Assembly: GCA_903857985.1 (NCBI GenBank)
Contig: CAIOGW010000072.1
Location: 1-33,835 of the forward strand
Reading direction: 5' to 3'
Length of the DNA: 33,835 bases
Source: an uncultured Microbacteriaceae bacterium
GTDB taxonomy: Bacteria > Actinomycetota > Actinomycetes > Actinomycetales > Microbacteriaceae
Notes under the pieces: model-generated
What the model saw: only the letters and a program-made list of their open reading frames with translations
Database searches by the model: none
What the model was told of the DNA's origin: nothing
Program-made: the position numbers and the translations under genes
Shown: in pieces, positions 26,060 through 33,835 of the stretch
How the letters are laid out: each line of letters begins with the position of its first letter
Numbering within the stretch: position 1 is the first letter of the stretch

Positions 26060-27711
26060 GGCCTTCAGCTGGTATGAACTTCGGCGGTCGCTACGAGCTC
26101 GAGTCGCGCATCGCCGTTGGCGGAATGGGCGAAGTGTGGCAAGCCACCGACACCGTCATTGGGCGACACGTCGCCATCAAAATCTTGAAAGATGAGTTTC
26201 TTGGCGACCCCGGCTTTCTCGAACGTTTCCGTGCGGAGGCCCGTCACGCTGCCCTCGTGAACCATGAGGGAATTGCCAACGTGTACGACTACGGGGAGGA
26301 AGACGGAAGCGCCTACCTCGTCATGGAACTCGTCCCCGGCGAGCCGCTGTCGTCCATCATCGAGCGTGAAAAGACGCTGTCCATTGATCGTGTGCTCGAC
26401 ATCGTGGGACAAACCGCGGCTGCTCTTCAAGCGGCTCACGCTGCTGGGCTGGTTCACCGCGACATCAAGCCCGGAAACATGCTCATTACGCCCGAGGGTA
26501 GGGTAAAAATCACCGACTTCGGTATCGCTCGCATTGCCGACCAGGTCCCCCTCACCGCCACGGGTCAGGTCATGGGAACGGTTCAGTACCTCTCCCCAGA
26601 GCAGGCAAGTGGCCACGCAGCTAGCCCCTCAACCGACGTCTATTCGCTGGGCATCGTCGCTTACGAGTGCCTGACCGGAAAGCGCCCCTTCTCTGGGGAG
26701 TCCCAAGTCGCGATTGCGATGTCACACATCAATGACGCACCGCCGCCACTGCCCGATACCATCGCCGAACCCGTTCGCAACCTTGTGATGAGTTGCATCG
26801 CGAAGCGACCGGAAGATCGGCCCGCATCGTCGGCCCATCTCGCTCGCGCCTGCCAAGCCCTTCGACGCGGCGACGTTCAAGGCGCCGCTGCTGCGGTGCC
26901 CGAAATCTTGGGCGGTCTCGCCCCTGACGACGCAACTATGGTGATGCCGCGCACCGCAGAAACGGGCGCGACCACCGTATTGAGCATGCCGGATTCGATC
27001 GAAAAGACGCCACATCCGAAGAAGCGCAATCCTTGGACATGGCCGCTGATAGCGCTGGGTGGCGTTCTCGTGATCGTGCTTGTGGGATCACTCATTGCGC
27101 TGTTCACCGGCAGTGGCCCCCAGCCTGGGCCCACCACGAGCGCGCCTCCGACAAGTTCGACTCCGACGGCATCGCCAACAAAGAAGCCCACCAAAACACC
27201 CACACCCACTCCTACGGCGGCGGCCATTCCCACCGACCTTGTGGGCAAAAACATTGACGCCGTCGAGGCTCAGCTCAAAGCCGCCGGTTGGAAGACCATC
27301 ACCCGTGAGAGCATTGGCGCCGCCCACTATTCGGAAGACGTGTTTACCGTTTCCTACGTTTCGGCTACGGGAATCACGCCCTTCAGTGATCCCATCAACC
27401 TAAAGTTCTATGAGAACACACCCTCGCTCAGCACTCCCGGCGTTGCCGTATTGACCGGCGGCGGCCCTGTCGCCACGGGTAGTTCGTTTGTTGTGTCGTG
27501 GACCGATTACACGTGTCCCGTCTCATTCAACGTGGTCAGCTACACCGTGACGTTTAACGGAGCGGCCATTTCGCCCGCCAACCCGCCCGGAGTGACCACC
27601 GTGACGCTCACAGCCCCCACCACTGCGGGCACATACAACATGACGTACGTCGTGAAATGTGACGGAGTGAACTCGCCGGCGGCATCGAGCCTCCCGATTA
27701 TCGTGACCTAG
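26056..27711 (+). CDS. pknA: Ser/Thr protein kinase PknA with extracellular PASTA-like and Ig-like region
   Basis: GRYELESRIAVGGMGEVWQA, HVAIKILK, HRDIKPGN, DFGIAR, GTVQYLSPEQA; TM then LVGKNIDAVEAQLKAAGW and beta-rich tail. Confidence 0.95.
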   Translation: MRPSAGMNFGGRYELESRIAVGGMGEVWQATDTVIGRHVAIKILKDEFLGDPGFLERFRAEARHAALVNHEGIANVYDYGEEDGSAYLVMELVPGEPLSSIIEREKTLSIDRVLDIVGQTAAALQAAHAAGLVHRDIKPGNMLITPEGRVKITDFGIARIADQVPLTATGQVMGTVQYLSPEQASGHAASPSTDVYSLGIVAYECLTGKRPFSGESQVAIAMSHINDAPPPLPDTIAEPVRNLVMSCIAKRPEDRPASSAHLARACQALRRGDVQGAAAAVPEILGGLAPDDATMVMPRTAETGATTVLSMPDSIEKTPHPKKRNPWTWPLIALGGVLVIVLVGSLIALFTGSGPQPGPTTSAPPTSSTPTASPTKKPTKTPTPTPTAAAIPTDLVGKNIDAVEAQLKAAGWKTITRESIGAAHYSEDVFTVSYVSATGITPFSDPINLKFYENTPSLSTPGVAVLTGGGPVATGSSFVVSWTDYTCPVSFNVVSYTVTFNGAAISPANPPGVTTVTLTAPTTAGTYNMTYVVKCDGVNSPAASSLPIIVT

Positions 27712-27722
27712 ATCGGATTTTT

Positions 27723-29528
27723 GTGAACGAGACGCCGCTCATCGCTGGGCGCTACCGCATTACCGGTCTCCTCGGTCAGGGCATGTTTACCGATGTGTAC
27801 AAGGCGGACGACACGGTTTTGGATCGAAAGGTGGCAATCAAGGTTCTCAAGCTTGAGCTGTCCCGCGATCCTCGCGTTGTTGAACGTTTCACTCAGGATG
27901 CGCGTTTCTCAACCGAACTCATTCACGAAAACATTGCGCACGTACTCGATGTTGGCTCGGCGACATTCGATTCCTCGCCTACCGTCGAGCGGCCGTTTAT
28001 CATCGTGGAGCGCATCTCAGGTCTTGCCCTCACCGATCTCCTCGCTCGCGGGGCGCTCAAACCCGCCGAGGCTTGTCGTATTGCCGACAATGTACTCGCT
28101 GCTCTTGATGTTGCTCACCGCAGGGGAATCACACACCAGGGCATCACTCCCAATAACGTGCTCATTTCAACAAGCGGTTTGGCAAAGTTAAGCGATGTCG
28201 GGCTTTCGGCGGGAGTGCGGGACGCAGCGGGGCTTAGGGTGCCGCAAGACGCGGTCGAGTGGCGAGCACCGGAGTTGGCGACCGGAGCTTCGGCCGATGT
28301 GCGCGCGGACCTGTATTCGGTCGGTGTGCTTTTGTTCACGATGTTGACGGGCGAGGTTCCTTTTCCGGGCGGCTATGCCGGTTCTCGTGCTCCCATGGCG
28401 TCGAGCCTCAACGATCGCGTTCCGGTTGCCCTCAACCTTGTTGTCGCCCGTGCGCTCGAGCCACAACCGCAGTCACGATTTGCCACCTCGGCCGACTTTC
28501 GTGCTGCTCTAGATGGCGTGATTGCCGGTCTCCAGGGCTTGACGGTTACCGAGGCTGACGTGCCCGTGGCCGGCGTCCTCCCGGCTGCTGTTCCGGCACC
28601 CGCTCCGGTACTGACAGGAGCGCTCAGAACGGGGTCTGTTTCAGGCACTGCGCAGATTCTTTCCGATCGAATGGGTACGGACCTTCCGCCGACCGAGCGC
28701 ATGAGCGCTGTTGCCCAGACGGAGACCGACAAACTTGTCTTGCTCTTTGGGCGCAACGCTGTTTCCGCCTCAAGGGAATTCGAAGCCAGCGTCCCGCAGA
28801 AGGGCAGGCAGCGTGGCCGTGTCGTTCTCGGTCTGGTCGTCAGCCTGGTCTTTGTCATAGCCATTTCCATGGTCACGCTCTGGGTGTTGAACATTAAGCC
28901 GGTTGATTTCTTCCCCACGTCGGCGCGCACAATTCCCAATGTTGTGGGTTTTGACTACACCAAGGCTGCCTCCGCCATCACGAAGGTTGGCTTAACTCCC
29001 GTGCGCGTTGACGAGCCAAACGCCAAGGTCCCCGTGGGAGCTGTCATTCGAACTGACCCGAACGCCAAGAAAGAGGTCGATATCGGGACGCGCGTGACCG
29101 TCTATGTGTCTTCTGGCTTGTCCGAGGTTCTCATTCCCAACGTCTCCGGAATGACGGTAGAGCAGGCAACAATTGAGCTCAAAAAGCTCGGGCTTATCAT
29201 CGGGGCCAACGCCAAGGGAAACTCGGCAACGATTGCCCAAGGCGCAGTGGTCGCCACGACGCCTGTGGCAGGAGCCCTGGCAAAGACCGGGGCTTCCGTA
29301 AGCCTCGTTATTTCATCTGGTCAGGTGACTATCCCCGATCTGACCGGGATGACCGTAGACGCGGCGGCCAACCTTTTGGGTGGGTCTGACATTATGATTA
29401 CACCGTCCCTCCAGGCAGATACCAGTTGCCGTATCGGCGCCGGTGGAGTCATCGTAACGTCACAATCGGTAGCTCCCGGCGATACCCCGGCAGGCACCGC
29501 GATTACGCTGACGTATTGTGCTGGATAA
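27723..29528 (+). CDS. pknB: PASTA-domain Ser/Thr kinase homologue in the PknB position; predicted pseudokinase
   Basis: Kinase fold with VAIK but HQGITPNN and DVG replacing HRDIKPxN and DFG; TM; three PASTA repeats (IPNVVGFDYTKAA, IPNVSGMTVEQA, IPDLTGMTVDAA). Confidence 0.93.
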   Translation: MNETPLIAGRYRITGLLGQGMFTDVYKADDTVLDRKVAIKVLKLELSRDPRVVERFTQDARFSTELIHENIAHVLDVGSATFDSSPTVERPFIIVERISGLALTDLLARGALKPAEACRIADNVLAALDVAHRRGITHQGITPNNVLISTSGLAKLSDVGLSAGVRDAAGLRVPQDAVEWRAPELATGASADVRADLYSVGVLLFTMLTGEVPFPGGYAGSRAPMASSLNDRVPVALNLVVARALEPQPQSRFATSADFRAALDGVIAGLQGLTVTEADVPVAGVLPAAVPAPAPVLTGALRTGSVSGTAQILSDRMGTDLPPTERMSAVAQTETDKLVLLFGRNAVSASREFEASVPQKGRQRGRVVLGLVVSLVFVIAISMVTLWVLNIKPVDFFPTSARTIPNVVGFDYTKAASAITKVGLTPVRVDEPNAKVPVGAVIRTDPNAKKEVDIGTRVTVYVSSGLSEVLIPNVSGMTVEQATIELKKLGLIIGANAKGNSATIAQGAVVATTPVAGALAKTGASVSLVISSGQVTIPDLTGMTVDAAANLLGGSDIMITPSLQADTSCRIGAGGVIVTSQSVAPGDTPAGTAITLTYCAG

Positions 29529-30150
29529 GCGGGTTCTTGGTCCGAGCTAGTTCGGCGGCTCCTGTCAGGCCAAGGCTTTCGAGCCAATTGCCCAACATGA
29601 GATACCCGCCCTCGGTCAACACCGATTCTGGATGAAATTGAACACCGTGGATGGGCGCAGTCGTGTGGCGTAACCCCATGATCACGCCGCCGGCGGTGCG
29701 GCTCGTCACCACAAGTTCCGGTGGCACCGTGCCGTCGACCACGGCGAGCGAGTGATACCTGGTGGCGCTAAACGGTTGTCCAACGCCGCGATAAAAATCG
29801 CTGTCATCGTGCCGGATTTCTGATGTCTTACCGTGCATGAGCTCTTCGGCATTCGTGACCGTCGCACCAAACGCCTCGGCGATCGCCTGATGGCCGAGGC
29901 ACACACCCAGCAAGGGTTTGTTAGCGCGTTCGGCAGCCCTCACGATCGCTATGGATACTCCCGCGTCCGACGGCTTTCCCGGACCCGGAGAGACCAGCAC
30001 GCCGTCGTAGTCGGCAATCACGTTGTCGACATCTGCGGCCAGGATGGCATCATTCCGAATCACGTGCGTCTCGGCACCCAGTTCATTCAGATAACCGTTC
30101 AGCGTATAGACAAAGCTGTCGTAGTTGTCGACGACGAGGATGCGCGTCAC
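29503..30150 (-). CDS. Anthranilate/aminodeoxychorismate synthase glutamine amidotransferase subunit
   Basis: TRILVVDNYDSFVYTLNGYL...SPGPGKPSDAG...GVCLGHQAIAEAFG...HGVQFHPES; trpG/pabA type. Confidence 0.95.
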   Translation of the reverse strand: MTRILVVDNYDSFVYTLNGYLNELGAETHVIRNDAILAADVDNVIADYDGVLVSPGPGKPSDAGVSIAIVRAAERANKPLLGVCLGHQAIAEAFGATVTNAEELMHGKTSEIRHDDSDFYRGVGQPFSATRYHSLAVVDGTVPPELVVTSRTAGGVIMGLRHTTAPIHGVQFHPESVLTEGGYLMLGNWLESLGLTGAAELARTKNPLIQHNTSA

Positions 30151-30302
30151 GATGCCACGACCACAGATTGAGTGAGAACGCTATCGACCCAGGGAAAGAG
30201 GAAGAAGATCAGCGCAGCGAGAACTGCCAGGGCGCCGGAAACGACGATAAGAATCCGCGCCCAGAGAGGGCCGGGCAGAACTTTCCACAGGGTTACATAC
30301 AC
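30147..30302 (-). CDS. Small (51 aa) single-pass membrane protein
   Basis: VYVTLWKVLPGPLWARILIVVSGALAVLAALIFFLFPWVDSVLTQSVVVAS; GTG start; stop overlaps start of the amidotransferase; not in ORF track (too short). Confidence 0.7.
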   Translation of the reverse strand: MYVTLWKVLPGPLWARILIVVSGALAVLAALIFFLFPWVDSVLTQSVVVAS

Positions 30303-30309
30303 CGTCTCA

Positions 30310-31260
30310 TTATGCCTTTACCATCGATGCGATTTCTTTGGGCGGGCCAGCATCTTTAGGTTGCCAGCCCACCATAACGGCATAGGTGATGAGTCGCTCG
30401 GCGTTGCCCAATTCGGGGTTGCAGGTGGTGATGGTCATCACACTTTGTCCGTCAACGGCGGTATTTGCGCCGCCGGGAACGGCGTTGACCACTTCGACCT
30501 GACTGGGCTTAACGTATTCGGTGTTGCGAACGCGGTACTCGTAGTAGCCGCTTGCCGTTTGTAGGACGATGAGGTCTCCGGTGCGCAGCGTGGGGGCTGA
30601 CAGGAACGGGCTGCCGTACCCTGAACGGTGAACCGCCAAGGCAACGTTTCCCGGTTCCCCCGGAAGTTGCGAGTCGGAGTAGCGACCAAAGTATCCGCGG
30701 TTTAGCGTGCTTTCCGGTTCGACACCCTCAGCGGCAACCTTGACGTAATCGTTGCCAAATCGAGGGATGTAGATATTGGCAAAGACCTCGCCGTTTGCCG
30801 GCTTACTCATAACCGGCGCCGGCCCGAAGTCGACCACCGCTGCTTCCGATGACGTCGAAGTGGACGTCGACGACGATGTCCACTTAGCCGCGTTTTCCTC
30901 GGCAACAGCTGCCGACTCATTGGTGATGATGACGTCATTGATCCACAGCTGCCATCCGAGGAACAACATGACAATCACGCCGAGCGTGATGAGGGTTTCA
31001 CCAACAACACCCAAGCCGCGAGAGAACCCGCGCGATAACAAGAAGCTGCGAAGGGTAGCCCCCGCGGGTTTTTCTTTCTTGTTATTCGTTGCCTTGTCAC
31101 CCGCCGCAGTTTCGTCGGCCGCGGCTGTCTCCGCGATTACGTCAAAGACGCGATGGAATGCAATAGACTCCACCGCAGCCTCGATGGCCGCGTCACCAGC
31201 GGGCGCCTTCGATCCGGCCTCGTCGGGAGTTGGTGCATCGTCTGGGTGGTGCTCGGTCAC
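30310..31260 (-). CDS. Class E sortase
   Basis: N-terminal cytosolic tail, TM, IPRFGNDYVKVAAEGV..., AVHRSGYGSPF, TITTCNPE, ERLITYAV. Confidence 0.92.
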   Translation of the reverse strand: MTEHHPDDAPTPDEAGSKAPAGDAAIEAAVESIAFHRVFDVIAETAAADETAAGDKATNNKKEKPAGATLRSFLLSRGFSRGLGVVGETLITLGVIVMLFLGWQLWINDVIITNESAAVAEENAAKWTSSSTSTSTSSEAAVVDFGPAPVMSKPANGEVFANIYIPRFGNDYVKVAAEGVEPESTLNRGYFGRYSDSQLPGEPGNVALAVHRSGYGSPFLSAPTLRTGDLIVLQTASGYYEYRVRNTEYVKPSQVEVVNAVPGGANTAVDGQSVMTITTCNPELGNAERLITYAVMVGWQPKDAGPPKEIASMVKA

Positions 31261-31334
31261 GGTGGTAAGTCTACCGCCGGGCTGTAACTGACTCTGTGCC
31301 TGGTCTGTGAACCACCGGCTATACTCGTGGAGTT

Positions 31335-31568
31335 ATGGCAAAGTCACGCGCACCCCAGCCCCGTAAGTCTCGCGACACCGAGGGAAGCCCAAATCCCGTT
31401 TGGTACAAGCCAGTGATGTTTGGCTTCATGCTCCTCGGTCTCGTGTGGATCATCGTTTTCTACATCTCGCAGGCGACCCTCCCCCTAGCCGCACTGGGGC
31501 AGTGGAACATTCTGGTCGGCTTTGGAATCGCCTTTATCGGCTTCCTGATGACCACGCGGTGGCGCTAG
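31335..31568 (+). CDS. crgA: Cell division protein CrgA
   Basis: NPVWYKPVMFGFMLLGLVWIIVFYISQATLPLAALGQWNILVGFGIAFIGFLMTTRWR. Confidence 0.95.
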   Translation: MAKSRAPQPRKSRDTEGSPNPVWYKPVMFGFMLLGLVWIIVFYISQATLPLAALGQWNILVGFGIAFIGFLMTTRWR

Positions 31569-31597
31569 CACTGATTACACGCGTGTGATTCTCCGCA

Positions 31598-31617
31598 TGT
31601 GGATAACCTGTGGATAA
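31598..31617 (-). promoter_or_regulatory. Two perfect DnaA boxes (TTATCCACA) 11 bp apart
   Basis: TGTGGATAAccTGTGGATAA on + strand. Confidence 0.75.
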
Positions 31618-31633
31618 GTAGCTTCTCGCGCCC

Positions 31634-32509
31634 TTAGGCGACAAAGATGGGCGCATGCGCGAGTGCTAGCGCGAGTTCTACTAGCACGAGTCCGCCGATG
31701 AGGTACCGCTGTAGTCGCAGTTTCTCTCGAGGCCGTGTTCGCGTGTAAATGAGTCCAACAATCACGCCGCCAATGAGGCCCCCCACGTGAGCCTGCCACG
31801 ACAGGTTAGACCCGGGAAGGAATCCCAGCACGACGTTGATAGCCACCAGGACAAGCAGTCCGGTCGAGTTACTGCCGAGGTGGCGAAGTATCACGAGGTA
31901 AGCGCCCATCAGGCCAAAGATCGCACCAGACGCACCGACGACGGAAGTGAACTCGAGGCCGAGGGCGAGGTCGAAGTACATCACACCGAGCGAACCGGCA
32001 AGGCCTGCGATGAGGTACAGGGTGATGAATCGGGCGCGGCCGAGAATAGATTCGAGCACCTGGCCGAACATCCACAGCGTGAACATGTTAAACAGAATGT
32101 GCAAGAACGACGTCGGTGAGTGCGCGAAAATCGCCGTGATCATGCGCCAGGGCTCGTAGGGGACGCCCGCCGCTGCATACTCGCCGAGTGAATAATAAGG
32201 CGAGTACAGCACCGCAGACGTCACATTGAGGCCGGGAATGAGTTGGAGCAGGTAAATCAGAACATTGATGCCGATGAGCGTGTAGGTAATGACCGGCCGC
32301 GATGCGCCCGGTCCGCGGAAAAATCTGCTTACCCCGCTCGAGCGTCGCGCCGTCGCGCCTCTACCGGCGCACGTCGGACAGAGCACACCAACCGGTGCCG
32401 GGTTCTGACACTGAGGGCACACCGGAGTTCCACATCGCTGGCACGTGATGAAGGTTAGTGTCTGCGGGTGCCGCGGGCACGCCGTCGGCTGTGGATCGGC
32501 ACTGCTCAC
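31634..32509 (-). CDS. Rhomboid-family intramembrane serine protease with N-terminal zinc-ribbon
   Basis: CPRHPQTLTFITCQRCGTPVCPQCQNPAPVGVLCPTC; VVGASGAIFGLMGAYL; WQAHVGGLIGG. Confidence 0.95.
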   Translation of the reverse strand: MSSADPQPTACPRHPQTLTFITCQRCGTPVCPQCQNPAPVGVLCPTCAGRGATARRSSGVSRFFRGPGASRPVITYTLIGINVLIYLLQLIPGLNVTSAVLYSPYYSLGEYAAAGVPYEPWRMITAIFAHSPTSFLHILFNMFTLWMFGQVLESILGRARFITLYLIAGLAGSLGVMYFDLALGLEFTSVVGASGAIFGLMGAYLVILRHLGSNSTGLLVLVAINVVLGFLPGSNLSWQAHVGGLIGGVIVGLIYTRTRPREKLRLQRYLIGGLVLVELALALAHAPIFVA

Positions 32510-32512
32510 GTT

Positions 32513-33052
32513 CTAGGCGACAGGCGTAATGGTAATCGACTCAATCACCACGGCGTCTAGGGGACGATCGCGGCCATCGGTGGCAGTTGCGCCGATCTCG
32601 TCGACAATCGCGCGCGATGCGTCGTCGGCAACTTCACCGAAAATAGTGTGCTTGCCGTTGAGCCACTGGGTAGCGGCAATCGTGATGAAGAACTGAGAGC
32701 CGTTGGTTCCGGGGCCGGCATTGGCCATGGCCAACAGATAGGGGCGGTCGAATAACAGCTCCCCGTGAATCTCGTCGTCGAACCGATAACCCGGTCCGCC
32801 CGTTCCGGTTCCGAGGGGATCACCACCCTGAATCATAAAGTCGGGGATGACGCGGTGAAAAACCACTCCATTGTAGAGCGGAGAATTCGAGCTAGCGCCC
32901 GTTTCGGGGTGTGACCACTCCTTAGTGCCAGTCGACAGTCCGACGAAATTGTCGACCGTGTGTGGCGCGTGGTGTCCAAACAGATTTACGCTGATGTTCC
33001 CTCTGTTTGTGGCAATTTCGGCTACGGCTGTGTGCAGAGTCATGTCATTCAT
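32513..33052 (-). CDS. ppiA: Cyclophilin-type peptidyl-prolyl cis-trans isomerase
   Basis: NRGNISVNLFGHHAPHTVDNFVGL...VVFHRVIPDFMIQGGDPLGTGTGGPGYRF...NGSQFFIT. Confidence 0.95.
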   Translation of the reverse strand: MNDMTLHTAVAEIATNRGNISVNLFGHHAPHTVDNFVGLSTGTKEWSHPETGASSNSPLYNGVVFHRVIPDFMIQGGDPLGTGTGGPGYRFDDEIHGELLFDRPYLLAMANAGPGTNGSQFFITIAATQWLNGKHTIFGEVADDASRAIVDEIGATATDGRDRPLDAVVIESITITPVA

Positions 33053-33144
33053 TTTGTCACACCCGGAGATGTTCCTTTGCGCGGGCTCAAGGGGTGGCAA
33101 GATGGTGTGAGAGACGTTACTCGTTCCCGTACAAGGAGATGCGC

Positions 33145-33606
33145 ATGGCCAGCAGGAAGCCCACCGCCAAAGAGCTCCGGCGCGACGCCGATCGTTTGCT
33201 GCGTCAGCAACGCGAGGTTTTGGCCGAGGCAGGAACCGTGCTGCGGGCGGCTGGTCGTGAGGCCGGTCGCTATGCCCAGGACGATCTCTACCCCCGATTT
33301 TCTGAGGGCACCCGGCGCACGGCACGAACGGCACGTGATCGACTCGTGGGTGATGTCATACCCTCCATCGCCTCTGTCTTAGGCTCGACCATGTCTGTCG
33401 TCGACGCGGCCCGTGGCAAGCAGTCTCTGCTCGGGCGAGCCTTGGCTTCGGCGCCCGCTCGCGTCCTCCCCGTTGCCACCAAGGCTGGCGCAGGTAAGTA
33501 CATCGCCATCGGTCTCGGTGTGGCGGTAGCGCTGGGAGTGGGATACGTGATCTACCAAACCTTCCGTGCCGACGATGAGCTCTGGGTCGAAGAAGACCTC
33601 GACTAG
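33145..33606 (+). CDS. Conserved hypothetical, C-terminal TM
   Basis: MASRKPTAKELRRDADRLLRQQREVL...; AAGGAGAT Shine-Dalgarno just upstream. Confidence 0.75.
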   Translation: MASRKPTAKELRRDADRLLRQQREVLAEAGTVLRAAGREAGRYAQDDLYPRFSEGTRRTARTARDRLVGDVIPSIASVLGSTMSVVDAARGKQSLLGRALASAPARVLPVATKAGAGKYIAIGLGVAVALGVGYVIYQTFRADDELWVEEDLD

Positions 33607-33646
33607 GCCGCCCGTATCCACATTGTTCCTACGCACCTCACTGAGA

Positions 33647-33662
33647 TGTTTCACGTGAAATC
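33647..33662. promoter_or_regulatory. parS-like ParB-binding site TGTTTCACGTGAAATC
   Basis: 14 of 16 positions identical to TGTTTCACGTGAAACA; contains the 12-bp palindrome TTTCACGTGAAA. Confidence 0.75.
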
Positions 33663-33715
33663 GCAATAACCGGAACAGACCTTTTTGCCGAGGCAGTGCG
33701 CTCGCACTCGGGAAG

Positions 33716-33749
33716 CGAAAAGACCCGCCGTGGAGGGCGGGCCTTTTCG
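33716..33749. terminator. Bidirectional-looking terminator CGAAAAGaCCCGCC-gtggag-GGCGGGcCTTTTCG
   Basis: Inverted repeat with one internal mismatch, between hypothetical gene and tRNA-Ala. Confidence 0.75.
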
Positions 33750-33753
33750 TTTG

Positions 33754-33826
33754 TGGAGCCTAGGAGAATCGAACTCCTGACCTCCTGCTTGCAAAGCAGG
33801 CGCTCTACCAATTGAGCTAAGGCCCC
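33754..33826 (-). tRNA. tRNA-Ala(TGC)
   Basis: GGGGCCTTAGCTCAATTGGTAGAGCGCCTGCTTTGCAAGCAGGAGGTCAGGAGTTCGATTCTCCTAGGCTCCA; G3:U70 pair. Confidence 0.97.
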
Positions 33827-33835
33827 CTACGGGAG

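Noticed and set aside
1-33835. CRISPR array, transposon, prophage or toxin-antitoxin system
   Set aside because: No regularly spaced repeats, transposase, integrase or recognisable toxin pair; the phage-holin-like protein (6648-7085) is a common actinobacterial housekeeping family, not prophage evidence.

Overview
Ordinary-looking, high-GC actinobacterial chromosome (gene content suggests Micrococcales/Microbacteriaceae; this is inference). No CRISPR array, transposase or prophage was seen. From left to right: (1) a minus-strand zinc-homeostasis block (znuA-znuC-znuB-znuB2-zur) running into cysteine-poor ribosomal protein genes rpmB-rpmG-rpsN, with a Zur-box-like palindrome in front of znuA/trhO; (2) trhO, a HemD-like gene, a small envelope-protein cluster (DUF3618, phage-holin-like, YtxH-like), a degenerate HemG-like protein, glyQS, an M13 peptidase, a HAD phosphatase, nucS, a DMT transporter, a lipoprotein and tRNA-Leu(CAG); (3) a putative flavin-linked envelope electron-transfer cluster: heme-b-like membrane reductase fused to FAD/NAD and 2Fe-2S domains, ApbE, two small low-complexity secreted proteins and a divergent two-component system; (4) the fhaA-fhaB-pstP-rodA-pbpA-pknA-pknB cell-wall signalling locus with trpG/pabA, srtE, crgA, rhomboid and ppiA, ending at tRNA-Ala(TGC). 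Most notable: the PASTA protein in the pknB position has lost the catalytic HRD Asp/Lys, DFG Phe and activation-loop Thr residues (a PknB pseudokinase), while PknA is intact and carries an unusual ectodomain. The ApbE-linked cluster has two secreted proteins sharing a (D/N)GTTGGS motif that resembles a flavinylation site but no FMN_bind domain. A parS-like site and a pair of perfect DnaA boxes lie at the right end.
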